This document shows positions 54,257-63,474 of a stretch of DNA of 64,000 bases, one piece after another (position 1 is the first letter of the stretch; every line of letters starts with the position of its first letter). The stretch lies in NCBI RefSeq assembly GCF_008824185.1, contig NZ_CP044426.1:1310501-1374500 (forward strand). The letters are read 5' to 3'. Below the pieces are notes generated by a model. It saw only the letters and a program-made list of their open reading frames with translations, searched no databases and was not told the DNA's origin. Made by a program: the position numbers and the translations under genes. The stretch is from Paracoccus pantotrophus. GTDB taxonomy: Bacteria; Pseudomonadota; Alphaproteobacteria; Rhodobacterales; Rhodobacteraceae.

Positions 54257-56757
54257 TCAGAAATTCTCCAGCAGCCGCCCCAGGTAGTCGCGCTCGTCGC
54301 GCGGCCGTTCGCGTTCGCCGCTGCGCCGCCGGATCTCGTCCTGCAATTCGCGGGCCTTGCGCGAGGGATCCCCCCCTCGGCCAGGGGATCGCCCGAAGTG
54401 ATCGAGCCGCCGTCGCCCGACAGCGCCCGTCCCAGCGGATCGGTCTGCGGCTGGCGGTCATAGGGCTGCGCCAGCCCGCGCCGCCCGCGCGGATCGCCCG
54501 AGGGCCCTTCGGGGCCGTCCTGCTGCCCGCCTTGCTGCGGCTGGCCGTCCTGGCCCTGCTGCCGGTCCTGCGCCATCATGTCGCCAAGCGCCCGCATTCC
54601 CTCGCGCATGGACTGGATCGCCTGGGCCTGGCGCTCCATCGCGCCGGCCGCATCGCCCTCGCGCAGCGCCTGTTCGGCATCCTCCATGGCGCGGCCGGCC
54701 TCGTCCAACTGGCGCCGCGCCTCCTCGCCCTGCGGGGTGCCGCGGCCGGGCAGCAGACCGCGCTGGCGGCCCAGATCCTCGCGCAATTCGCGCTGGCGGT
54801 CGGCAAGCTGCTGGTTGTCCTGGCTGCCCTGCCCCTCCTCCTCGCCCGGCTGCCATTGGCCGAACCGATCCTGCATCTGGCGCATGGCCTCGTCGGCCAG
54901 CTTCTGCTGGTCGCGCAGGGTCTCGGCCAGCCTGTTCATCGGCCGCTGGCGGCCGCCCTCGCCGCCTTCGGATTGCGTCACCCGCATGTTCTGCATCATG
55001 CGGTTGAACTGCTCCAGCAATTCCTGGGCCTCGGCCATGCGGCCCTCGTTCATCAGGCGCTGGATCTCGTCCATCATCTGCTGGATCTGGTCGCCGGTGA
55101 TCTGCCGGCGGTCCCGGGCCGAGCGGTCGAAGCGCTCGGCCGGATCCTCGCCCTGCTGCTGGGCCAGCATGTCCAGGTAATCGTCTGTGGCCTGCTTCAA
55201 CTCGTCCATCAGGCGCTGGATCTCGTCGGGGCTGGCGCCGTTGCGGATCGCCTCGCTCAGCCGCTCCTGCGCCTGGCTCATCCGTTCCAGCGCATCGGCC
55301 AGCCCGCCATCCTCCAGCGCCACGGCGGCATCCCACAGCTGCTGCGCCAGCTTGTTGCGCGCCTCCTCGCCCAGGTTGCCGGATTCCAGCGTGCCGATGG
55401 CGCCGCGCAGACCGCGATAAAGCTCCTCCTCCATGAAACCCTCGGGCTGCCAGCTCGCCGCGCGCAGGATCTGGGCGCTGCGGGCGGCATTGTCGCGCGA
55501 CCACAGCAGGTCGCGCCGCACCTCGATCAGCGCCGCCGCCAGCGGATCGAAGAAGCGCCGCCCCGGCAGGACCATGCGCATGGGGGCCGAGACGCCCTGC
55601 TGCTCGATCCCGTCCTCGACCTTCAGCGAAACCGTCACCGGCAGATTGGCCCAGGGGTGGCGCGCCAGGTCGCCCACCAGCCGGCCGCGGATCTGCTTGC
55701 GGCTGCCGGTCGCGGGCAGCGGCAGCACCAGTTCCACCGCCTCGCGCGGCTCGGGCTCCGGGGCCAGGCCAAAGCGGCGGTCCACCGCATCCAGGTCCAG
55801 CACGATGACCGCCTGGCCCGCCGCGATGCCGTTGTCGTCGCTGGCGGTGAATTCCTGCACCAGCCGACCGTCGGCACGCCGCTCGGGCGCCTTGCCGGGC
55901 GCCACGACCGGCACCGCATCGGGCAGCACCGTCACGTCGAAGCGCCGCCCGGCGACCTCGATCATCCCGTCGCGCTCGGCCATGAACTCCGGCGTGGCAG
56001 GCTCGCCGCCCGGCACCGCCGCGCCGATGTCCTGCGCGATCTCGGCGCCCTCGCCGTAAAGCCGGAAGCTCAGCTTCGAGCCCTTGGGCAGTTCCAGCCC
56101 CTGCCCCTCGGGCAGGGCGTTCAGATACAGCGTCGGGCGTCGGGTATAGGTGGGGGGCTCGGCCCAGCCCTCCCATGACGGGCCGGCCTCGGCGCCAGGC
56201 CGCGCCTCGGGCAGGGGCCGGAAGGTCGCGCCCAGGGCGGCAAGGCCCTGCCCCAGCTGCCCCGCCGGCGCAAAGACCAGCGCCATGACCAGCGCCACCA
56301 CGCTGGCCAGCCGCAGGGCGGCCGGATCGCGCCAGCGCAGCCGTGCATCGGGCGGCACGGGGCGCGCCGCCGCCGCCGCCATCTGCATCCGCGCCAGATG
56401 CGCGCGCCACAACGCATCCGCACCCTCGTCCCCGGCCCCCAGGGCCAGGCGGTCGCGCAGGGCCGATAGCGGCCGCCCCGGCAGGGTCAGGTCGACCCGC
56501 ACCCGCGCCGCCAGGGCCGAGGGTCGACGAAAGCGCCGCAGCCCCCGGCCGAAAGCCAGCACGGCGACCAGGGCCACCAGGCCCATCAGCCCCATCAGCG
56601 CCTGCGAGGAGAAAAGCTCGGCCGCGCCAAAGGCCAACGCCGCCAGGACCAGCGCCAGCAATACGCCCAGGGGCCAGAAGGCCGCGGCCAGCGCCTCCCA
56701 CCACATGCCGGCACGGGTCAGTCCGACCGCCCATCCGATGCGGCGCGGTTCAGCCAT
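54257..56757 (-). pseudogene. DUF4175 family membrane protein gene, frameshifted near the 3' end
   Basis: From ATG 56757 the protein has two N-terminal membrane helices (WWEALAAAFWPLGVLLALVL, GLMGLVALVAVLAFG), a third near 150, an extracytoplasmic-type domain, and a long Gln/Glu/Arg-rich coiled-coil region (DEIQRLMNEGRMAEAQELLE, QQKLADEAMRQMQDRFGQWQ), the layout of the alphaproteobacterial DUF4175/TIGR02302 family. The frame loses the family sequence at a run of 7 C (54370-54376, minus-strand G). One added G restores DPSRKARELQDEIRRRSGER, then RDYLGRLLENF and a stop at 54257, 833 residues in all. The unshifted frame runs on to 53209. The function is unknown. Confidence 0.78.
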
Positions 56758-56761
56758 GGCC

Positions 56762-56815
56762 GCTTCTTTCTTGGGCAAATATCCCACGGGGGTCCGGGGG
56801 TGTGAAACCCCCGGC
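56762..56815 (-). repeat. Hairpin-bearing interspersed repeat, copy 2 (downstream of lysA)
   Basis: It shares GCTTCTTTCTTG and CAAATATCC with copy 1 at 5162-5211, in the same order and orientation, followed by a G-run and the stem CCGGGGG (56794-56800)/CCCCCGG (56808-56814). In the minus-strand direction it follows the lysA stop by about 24 bases and precedes the DUF4175 start codon. Confidence 0.6.
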
Positions 56816-56838
56816 GACCACGCAGCAGGAAGCGATAC

Positions 56839-58104
56839 CTAAAGCCATTCCGGGATGGTATCGCGTCCCAGCATTTCCTCAAGCGTCGGTCGCGCCCGGA
56901 TGACGGCGAATTGATCGCCGCTGACCAGGACCTCGGGCACCAAGGGCCGCGAATTGTATTCCGAGGCCATCACCGCCCCATAGGCCCCGGCCGAGCGCAG
57001 CGCCACCAGGTCGCCGGGCCCCAGCACCGGCAGATCGACCGCCTTCTGGAAGGTGTCGCCGGTCTCGCAGACCGGGCCGACCACGTCATGGGGCGCGGCC
57101 TCCGCCCCCGGCGCCGGCTCGCGCACCGGGACGATGTCGTGATGGGCCGAATACATCGCCGGCCGGATCAGGTCGTTCATGGCGGCGTCGAGGATCAGGA
57201 AATCCCGCCCCTCGCCCTGTTTCAGGTAGATCACCGAGGCCAGCAGGATGCCCGCATTGCCGGCGATGTTGCGCCCCGGTTCGATCTCGATCTCGCAGCC
57301 CAGGTCGCCCACGGCGTCGCGGATCACCTGGCCGTATTCGATCGGCAGGGGCGGCGCGTTGTTGTCGCGCCGGTAAGGGATGCCCAGGCCGCCGCCCATG
57401 TCGAGCCGGGTGATGGCATGGCCGTCGGCGCGCAGCGCGCGGGTCAGCTCGGCCATCTTGGCATAGGCCTGGCGATAGGGCTCCAGGTCGGTCAGCTGGC
57501 TGCCGATATGCATGTCGATGCCGACCACCCGGATGCCGGGCAGGCGCGCGGCATGGGCATAGACCTCGCGCGCCCGCGCGATGGGGATGCCGAACTTGTT
57601 TTCCGACTTGCCGGTGGCGATCTTCTCATGCGTCCTGGCATCCACGTCCGGGTTCACCCGCACGGCGATCGGCGCCTCGACGCCCATCGAGGTGGCGACG
57701 CGCGACAGCAATTCCAGCTCCGGCTCGGATTCGACGTTGAACTGGCGGACGCCGCCTTCCAGCGCCATGCGCATCTCGGATTCAAGCTTGCCGACGCCGG
57801 AGAACACGATTCGCTCGCCCGGCACACCTGCCGCCCTGGCCCGCGCATATTCCCCGGCCGAGACGATGTCCATGCCCGCGCCCAGGTCGCCCAGAAGCTT
57901 CAGCACGGCGATGTTCGAATTCGCCTTGACCGCAAAGCAGACCAGGTGGTCGGTCCAATCCAGCGCCTGCTGGAACAGCTTGAAATGCCGGGTCAGCGTC
58001 GCAGTGGAATAGACATAGACCGGGGTGCCGACCTCGGCCGCGATGCGGGCCAGCGGCACCTCCTCGGCATGCAGCCAGCCATCGACATAGTTGAAGTGAT
58101 CCAT
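56839..58104 (-). CDS. lysA: Diaminopimelate decarboxylase
   Basis: The 421-residue PLP enzyme makes L-lysine from meso-diaminopimelate, the last step of the pathway. The PLP lysine is Lys60 (CFAVKANSNIAVLKLLGDLG). Further motifs are RVNPDVDARTHEKIATGKSE, GIDMHIGSQLTD, DMGGGLGIPY, EIEPGRNIAGNAG and PVCETGDTF with the substrate-binding Cys-Glu pair. Start ATG 58104 overlaps the upstream small gene by one base. Confidence 0.96.
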   Translation of the reverse strand: MDHFNYVDGWLHAEEVPLARIAAEVGTPVYVYSTATLTRHFKLFQQALDWTDHLVCFAVKANSNIAVLKLLGDLGAGMDIVSAGEYARARAAGVPGERIVFSGVGKLESEMRMALEGGVRQFNVESEPELELLSRVATSMGVEAPIAVRVNPDVDARTHEKIATGKSENKFGIPIARAREVYAHAARLPGIRVVGIDMHIGSQLTDLEPYRQAYAKMAELTRALRADGHAITRLDMGGGLGIPYRRDNNAPPLPIEYGQVIRDAVGDLGCEIEIEPGRNIAGNAGILLASVIYLKQGEGRDFLILDAAMNDLIRPAMYSAHHDIVPVREPAPGAEAAPHDVVGPVCETGDTFQKAVDLPVLGPGDLVALRSAGAYGAVMASEYNSRPLVPEVLVSGDQFAVIRARPTLEEMLGRDTIPEWL

Positions 58105-58379
58105 CAGGTGATCCTGCGAGAGCGGATGAACAGATAAAGCGGCAGCGCAAAGCCGATCCCCAGCGCCAGCGCCGGCAGCGTCAGCAGCGCCGCCCAGTTG
58201 CGGCGCTGCATGGTCTCGACCAGGCACCACAGCGCCAGCGTTGCGTGTGCCACCAGCTCGGACCCGCCCGCGCCCTGCCACGACGCCTCGCCCCGCCACA
58301 GCGCCGCCACCAGGCCGGCCAGCGCAAGCGCGGCCCAGGCCAGCCGCAGCGGCGTCAGCTCAGAGCTGCGTGACGACAC
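58104..58379 (-). CDS. DUF2834-like small membrane protein
   Basis: The 91-residue protein has three hydrophobic segments (LAWAALALAGLVAALW, AHATLALWCLVETM, LLTLPALALGIGFALPLYLF) and the end FALPLYLFIRSR, which matches DUF2834 proteins. The start is GTG 58379, with GGAGAGG 9 bases upstream, giving a 20-base overlap with the lptM-like gene. The function is unknown. Confidence 0.65.
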   Translation of the reverse strand: MSSRSSELTPLRLAWAALALAGLVAALWRGEASWQGAGGSELVAHATLALWCLVETMQRRNWAALLTLPALALGIGFALPLYLFIRSRRIT

Positions 58380-58527
58380 CGAAACGCGCCTCTCCGCTGA
58401 TATGCACGCCGGGTTCCGGCACGGTTTCGCGGGCGGGCTCGGGACGGGTCGGGGCGCCGTCGACGCCGCAAGCGGCCAGGCTTGCCAGGATCAGCGCGAA
58501 AGCGGCCAAAAGCAGATGCTGCGTCAT
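58360..58527 (-). CDS. lptM: Small LptM-like lipoprotein between argH and lysA
   Basis: This 55-residue reading frame starts at ATG 58527 with GGAGGAGA upstream and overlaps the argH stop by 4 bases. It reads MTQHLLLAAFALILASLAAC with lipobox LAAC and then GVDGAPTRPEP, which resembles the CGxxGxxxxP pattern of LptM (YifL), a lipoprotein that helps mature the LptDE outer-membrane translocon in E. coli. argH-lptM-lysA is a common order. The family call is by motif and position. Confidence 0.72.
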   Translation of the reverse strand: MTQHLLLAAFALILASLAACGVDGAPTRPEPARETVPEPGVHISGEARFGVVTQL

Positions 58528-59933
58528 GCGGATTTCTCCTCCAGTTTCTCTTTCCAGCGGGCGATCTGGGCGCGCACCTGCCGGGGTGCGGTGCCGCCAT
58601 AGGACATGCGCGAGGCGACCGAGTTATGCACGCCCAGCACGTTATAGACATCCGCGGTGATCGCGGGGTTGACCGATTGCATCTGCTCAAGCGTCAGCTC
58701 CGGCAGGTCGATGCCGGCCTGCTCGGCCATGGCGACCAGCGCGCCGGTCGCGTGATGGGCGTCGCGGAAGGGCAGCCCGGCCTCGCGCACCAGCCAGTCG
58801 GCCAGGTCGGTCGCGGTGGAAAAGCCCGAGCCCGCCGCCGCCTCCAGCCGCTCGCGGTTCGCCGTCAGGTCCGACAGCATCCCGGTCATCGCCGCCAAGG
58901 CCAGCATCAGGTTGTCCGCGGCATCGAAGACCTGCTCCTTGTCCTCCTGCATGTCCTTGGAATAGGCCAAGGGCAGGCCCTTCATCACCACGAACAGCGC
59001 CACGGCCGCCCCAAGGATGCGGCCGATCTTGGCCCGGATCAGCTCGGCCGCGTCGGGGTTCTTCTTCTGCGGCATGATCGACGAGCCGGTCGAGAAGCGG
59101 TCCGACATGGTGACGAAACGGAACTGCGCCGAGGACCAGATCACCAGCTCCTCGGCCAGCCGCGACAGGTGGACGGCGCAGATCGCGGCCGAGGACAGGA
59201 ACTCCAGCGCGAAATCCCGGTCGCTGACCGCGTCCAGGCTGTTGGCCATCGGCCGGTCGAAGCCAAGCGCGCGCGCCGTCGCCTCGCGGTCGATGGGAAA
59301 GCCGGTGCCGGCCAGGGCGGCGGCGCCCAGGGGCGATTCGTTCATGCGCTTGCGCGCGTCCCGGAAACGCGACAGGTCGCGGCCGAACATCTCGACATAG
59401 GCCATCATGTGATGGCCCCAGGTGACCGGCTGCGCCGTCTGCAGATGGGTAAAGCCGGGCATGACCCAATCCGCGCCCCGCTCGGCCTGCGACAGGGCGA
59501 CGCGGATCAGCGCATCGAGCCCCTGGATGGCCGCATCGCATTGGTCGCGCACCCAGAGCCGGAAATCGGTCGCCACCTGGTCGTTGCGGCTCCGCGCCGT
59601 GTGCAGCCGCCCCGCCGGCTCGCCGATGATCTCCTTGAGCCGCGATTCCACGTTCATGTGGATATCTTCCAGCGCGGTCGAGAAGGGGAAGTCGCCCGCC
59701 TCGATCTCTGACAAGACCGTGAGCAGCCCTTCCCCGATCGCCTCGGCATCGCTAGTGCTGATGATGCCTTGTGCCGCAAGCATCGCGGCATGGGCGCGGC
59801 TGCCCCGGATGTCCTGGGCATAGAGCCGCCGGTCGAAGCCGATCGAGGCGTTGATCGCCTCCATGATCGCGTCCGGGCCTGCGGCGAAACGTCCGCCCCA
59901 CATCTGGTTGGCGGTGGTGGGCTGCTCGGTCAT
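58524..59933 (-). CDS. argH: Argininosuccinate lyase
   Basis: The 469-residue enzyme cleaves argininosuccinate to arginine and fumarate. The superfamily signature GSSIMPQKKNPD is present, together with MWGGRFAAGPDAIMEAINAS, HTARSRNDQVATDFRLWVRD and MPGFTHLQTAQPVTWGHHMM. It diverges from the TlpA-like gene with 22 bases between the start codons. Confidence 0.96.
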   Translation of the reverse strand: MTEQPTTANQMWGGRFAAGPDAIMEAINASIGFDRRLYAQDIRGSRAHAAMLAAQGIISTSDAEAIGEGLLTVLSEIEAGDFPFSTALEDIHMNVESRLKEIIGEPAGRLHTARSRNDQVATDFRLWVRDQCDAAIQGLDALIRVALSQAERGADWVMPGFTHLQTAQPVTWGHHMMAYVEMFGRDLSRFRDARKRMNESPLGAAALAGTGFPIDREATARALGFDRPMANSLDAVSDRDFALEFLSSAAICAVHLSRLAEELVIWSSAQFRFVTMSDRFSTGSSIMPQKKNPDAAELIRAKIGRILGAAVALFVVMKGLPLAYSKDMQEDKEQVFDAADNLMLALAAMTGMLSDLTANRERLEAAAGSGFSTATDLADWLVREAGLPFRDAHHATGALVAMAEQAGIDLPELTLEQMQSVNPAITADVYNVLGVHNSVASRMSYGGTAPRQVRAQIARWKEKLEEKSA

Positions 59934-59955
59934 GACTTGTCCTTCGGGGGGTGGA

Positions 59956-60510
59956 ATGCGTTGGCTGGTTCTTTATACGGCGCTGCTGATCGGTGCAAAT
60001 GCGGGTTTCGGCCCGGCATTTGCCGGCGAAATCGACTGGCAGGCCGCCCGTGACGGCGGGCTTGCCAAGCTGGCGCCCACCGATCCGACCCCGGTGCCCG
60101 CAACCGGCTTCACCGACCCCGAGGGCGGCACGCACAGCCTGGCCGACTGGCGGGGCAAGGTGGTGCTGCTGAATTTCTGGGCCACCTGGTGCGCCCCCTG
60201 CCGCGAGGAAATGCCCTCGCTCGACGCGCTTCAGGCCGAGATGGGCGGCGAGGATTTCGAGGTCCTGGCCATTGCCGCCGGCCACAACCCGCCGCCCGCG
60301 GTCAGGAAATTCCTGGACGAGGAAGGCATCACCCATCTGCCGGTGCATCTGGACCCGCGCCAGCAACTTGCGCGCGAAATGGGGGTGATGGGCATGCCGG
60401 TGACGGTGCTGATCGACCGCGACGGCAACGAGATCGCCCGGTTGATCGGCGGCGCCGACTGGTCCTCGGAGGCGGCCAAGGAACTGGTCAGGCAGGCGAC
60501 AGCGCCTTGA
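59956..60510 (+). CDS. TlpA-like periplasmic thioredoxin-fold protein
   Basis: The 184-residue protein has an N-terminal signal or anchor (MRWLVLYTALLIGANAGFGP) and a TlpA/ResA-type domain with the active site WCAPC (Cys79, Cys82) in LNFWATWCAPCREEMPSLDA, followed by MGVMGMPVTVLIDRDGNEIA with the cis-proline. It should reduce periplasmic disulfides, for example in cytochrome c assembly. Its 3' end overlaps the convergent tag gene by 23 bases. Confidence 0.9.
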   Translation: MRWLVLYTALLIGANAGFGPAFAGEIDWQAARDGGLAKLAPTDPTPVPATGFTDPEGGTHSLADWRGKVVLLNFWATWCAPCREEMPSLDALQAEMGGEDFEVLAIAAGHNPPPAVRKFLDEEGITHLPVHLDPRQQLAREMGVMGMPVTVLIDRDGNEIARLIGGADWSSEAAKELVRQATAP

Positions 60511-61072
60511 CGCGGGCATGGGCCGGGCAATGGGTCATGTGGTCGTTGACCAGCCCGCAGGCCTGCATGAAGGCATAAGTGATCACCGGCCCGCAGAAGT
60601 TGAAGCCACGCTTTTTCAATGCCTTGGCCATGGCCTCGGATTCCGCGGTCTTGACGGGAACCTGGCTCATGGCGGTGAAATGGTTCTGGATCGGCCGACC
60701 GCCGACGAAGGACCAGATGAAGGGCGAGAACCCCTCGCCCGCCTCGATCTCCAGGAACAGCCGGGCGCCCCGGACGGCGGCCTCGATCTTGCCACGATGG
60801 CGGATGATGCCGGGGTTTTGCAGGGCGCGCGTGATCTGCGGCTCGCCCCAGGCGGCGACGCGCTCGGGGTCGAAGCCCTCGAAGGTCTCGCGGAAGGCCT
60901 CGCGCTTGCGCAGGATGGTGATCCAGCTCAGCCCCGCCTGAAAACCGTCCAGCACCAGCTTTTCCCAAAGCGCGCGGGAATCGTATTCCGGCACGCCCCA
61001 TTCATGGTCGTGATAGGCGACGTAAAGCGGGTCGGAGCCGCACCAGGCGCAGCGTTCGGACAGGTCGGGCAA
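60488..61072 (-). CDS. tag: DNA-3-methyladenine glycosylase I
   Basis: The 194-residue protein reads LPDLSERCAWCGSDPLYVAY, YHDHEWGVPEYDSRALWEKL, LDGFQAGLSWITILRKREAF and NDHMTHCPAH, matching Tag with its structural zinc site (Cys and His residues near both ends). It excises 3-methyladenine from alkylated DNA. No ATG precedes this domain in frame, so TTG 61072 is proposed; it gives a length close to E. coli Tag (187). The true start is uncertain. Confidence 0.88.
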   Translation of the reverse strand: MPDLSERCAWCGSDPLYVAYHDHEWGVPEYDSRALWEKLVLDGFQAGLSWITILRKREAFRETFEGFDPERVAAWGEPQITRALQNPGIIRHRGKIEAAVRGARLFLEIEAGEGFSPFIWSFVGGRPIQNHFTAMSQVPVKTAESEAMAKALKKRGFNFCGPVITYAFMQACGLVNDHMTHCPAHARVKALSPA

Positions 61073-61164
61073 GGATCCGTTAACCTCGAGTCGAGAATGC
61101 GGCTTCAGTTTACGCGATCTTAGGAGATGATCGCCAGCGTGCCGTGGATGACAGGAGTCTTGGC

Positions 61165-61992
61165 ATGACCGACAAAATCGATTCGCGACTGGAAATGGGC
61201 TCTCCGCTGGATTTCGCCGTGGACCGGCAGGCGCGGGTGACAATGGCGACGGTGCGGCGGGCGGTCTCGCGCGGCGACGCCGTCCTGGCCTATCAGCCGG
61301 TGGTGCAGGCGGATCGCACCGACCACGCAGCCTTCCACGAGGGGCTGATCCGAATCATCGATGAAACCGGGCGCATCGTGCCGCTGCGCGATTTCCTGCC
61401 GCTGGCCGAAACCACGGAACTGGGACGGCAGATCGACTGCCTGTCGCTGTCGCTGGGGCTGAAATCCCTGGCCGAAGCGCCCTCGCTCAGGCTTTCGATC
61501 AACATGTCGGCGCGCTCCATCGGCTATCCGGCCTGGCTGCGCACCCTGCGCAAGGGCATCGCCGGGGATGTCAGCATCGCCGAGCGGCTGATCCTCGAGA
61601 TCACCGAAAGCTCGGCCATGGGCATGCCCGAGCTGGTCGAACAATTCATGCAGGAGTTGCAGGCCCAGGGCGTCAGCTTCGCGCTGGACGATTTCGGCGC
61701 CGGCTATACCTCGTTCCGCTACCTGCGGGATTTCTGCTTCGACATGGTCAAGATCGACGGACAGTTCGTCCGCGATATCGCCACGCAGCGCGACAACCAG
61801 GTGCTGGCGCGGGCACTGCAATCCATTGCCCGGCATTTCGACATGTTCACCGTCGCGGAATCGGTCGAGACGGCCGAGGACGCGGCCTTCCTGATCGACA
61901 TGGGCATAGACTGCCTGCAGGGCTATTATTTCGGCGCCCCGACCATCGTGCCGCCCTGGAAATCGCCCAGCACCGCCGCCCGGCGCAGCTGA
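61165..61992 (+). CDS. EAL domain protein, candidate cyclic-di-GMP phosphodiesterase
   Basis: The 275-residue protein is a single EAL domain. The namesake motif reads EGL (59-61) in AAFHEGLIRIIDE. Other catalytic motifs are present: LSINMSARS, LILEITESS, FALDDFGAGYTSF, MVKIDGQFV, FTVAESVETAED and LQGYYFGAP. So the metal and general-base residues appear complete, with Gly replacing Ala in the motif. There is no sensor domain or membrane segment. The start ATG 61165 has AGGAG upstream. Confidence 0.88.
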   Translation: MTDKIDSRLEMGSPLDFAVDRQARVTMATVRRAVSRGDAVLAYQPVVQADRTDHAAFHEGLIRIIDETGRIVPLRDFLPLAETTELGRQIDCLSLSLGLKSLAEAPSLRLSINMSARSIGYPAWLRTLRKGIAGDVSIAERLILEITESSAMGMPELVEQFMQELQAQGVSFALDDFGAGYTSFRYLRDFCFDMVKIDGQFVRDIATQRDNQVLARALQSIARHFDMFTVAESVETAEDAAFLIDMGIDCLQGYYFGAPTIVPPWKSPSTAARRS

Positions 61993-62290
61993 ACCCGATT
62001 CACCCTGCGGTAGAAATGCCCGCCGCCGCCATGGTGACCGGCGGCGCCCTGGCCCGCGGTCCAGAGCGATGGCGGACGATTTCCCGACCGACCGGCCGGC
62101 CGGCGCGGATCGGCCTGGCAGGCGTCACGACCACGCGGCTTGCCGGCCTGCGCGAACGGGCGCCCAAGCCTCGCGGCCATGCCGCCTATTGGCAGCAGCA
62201 CAGCATCAAGTCCGCTTGACCTCGGGTAACGAAACGGCAAACAGTCTTCCTGTAACCGAATATTTTCGGCCATCTGGGAAGGAGCCCGTC

Positions 62291-63466
62291 ATGACCAAAG
62301 CCGTAATCGTTTCCGCTGCCCGCACCCCCGTCGGCAGCTTTCTGGGATCCTTTGCGAACCTGCCGGCGCATGAGCTTGGCGCCATCGTCCTGAAAGCGGT
62401 CGTCGAGCGCGCCGGAATCGATCCTTCCGAAGTGTCCGAAACCATCCTGGGCCAGGTGCTGACCGCCGCCCAGGGCCAGAACCCCGCCCGCCAGGCGCAT
62501 ATCAAGGCCGGCTTCCCGCGGGAATCGGCGGCCTGGGTCATCAACCAGGTCTGCGGCTCGGGTCTGCGTACGGTGGCGCTGGCGGCGCAGCAGGTTCTGC
62601 TGGGCGACGCCAGGATCGTCGTGGCCGGCGGCCAGGAATCCATGTCGCTGGCACCCCATGCCGCCTATATCCGCGCCGGGCAGAAGATGGGCGACATGAA
62701 GATGCTCGACACCATGATCAAGGACGGGCTCTGGGACGCCTTCAACGATTACCACATGGGCACCACGGCCGAAAACGTCGCCGGCAAATGGGAAATCTCG
62801 CGGGCCGAGCAGGACCAGTTCGCCGTCGCCTCGCAGAACAAGGCCGAGGCTGCGCAGAAGGCCGGCAAGTTCGCCGACGAGATCGTGCCCGTGACCATCA
62901 AGTCCCGCAAGGGCGAGACGGTGGTCGATGCCGATGAATACATCCGCCACGGCGCCACGCTGGAGGCAATGGAGAAGCTGCGCCCCGCCTTTAGCAAGGA
63001 GGGGACGGTGACGGCCGGCAATGCCTCGGGCCTGAACGACGGCGCCGCCGCCGTGCTGGTCATGACCGAGGACGAGGCCGCTCGCCGCGGCCTGACGCCG
63101 CTGGCCCGCATCGCCTCCTATGCGACCGCCGGTGTGGACCCGCAGATCATGGGCACCGGCCCGATCCCCGCCAGCCGCAAGGCGCTGGAAAAGGCCGGCT
63201 GGTCGGTCGGCGACCTGGACCTGGTCGAGGCGAACGAGGCCTTCGCTGCCCAGGCCATCGCCGTGAACCGCGACATGGGCTGGGATCCCTCGATCGTGAA
63301 CGTGAACGGCGGCGCCATCGCCATCGGCCATCCCATCGGCGCCTCGGGCTGCCGCATCCTGAACACGCTGCTGTTCGAAATGCAGCGCCGCGACGCGAAA
63401 AAGGGCCTGGCCACGCTGTGCATCGGCGGCGGCATGGGCGTCGCCCTGTGCCTCGAGCGCCCCTGA
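62291..63466 (+). CDS. phaA: Acetyl-CoA acetyltransferase (beta-ketothiolase)
   Basis: The 391-residue thiolase condenses two acetyl-CoA to acetoacetyl-CoA, the first step of polyhydroxybutyrate synthesis. The acylated cysteine is Cys88 (NQVCGSGLRTVALAAQQVLL). The C-terminal NVNGGAIAIGHPIGASGCRI and TLCIGGGMGVALCLER hold the His and second Cys. The sequence is close to my memory of P. denitrificans PhaA. The start ATG 62291 has AAGGAG. A short inverted repeat CCGAA-TATT-TTCGG (62256-62269) lies upstream. The 298-base gap after the EAL gene shows nothing else convincing. Confidence 0.96.
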   Translation: MTKAVIVSAARTPVGSFLGSFANLPAHELGAIVLKAVVERAGIDPSEVSETILGQVLTAAQGQNPARQAHIKAGFPRESAAWVINQVCGSGLRTVALAAQQVLLGDARIVVAGGQESMSLAPHAAYIRAGQKMGDMKMLDTMIKDGLWDAFNDYHMGTTAENVAGKWEISRAEQDQFAVASQNKAEAAQKAGKFADEIVPVTIKSRKGETVVDADEYIRHGATLEAMEKLRPAFSKEGTVTAGNASGLNDGAAAVLVMTEDEAARRGLTPLARIASYATAGVDPQIMGTGPIPASRKALEKAGWSVGDLDLVEANEAFAAQAIAVNRDMGWDPSIVNVNGGAIAIGHPIGASGCRILNTLLFEMQRRDAKKGLATLCIGGGMGVALCLERP

Positions 63467-63474
63467 CCCGAAAA

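Noticed and set aside
62016..62219. 67-codon plus-strand frame between the EAL gene and phaA
   Set aside because: No ribosome-binding site or family resemblance; Arg-rich composition typical of chance frames.
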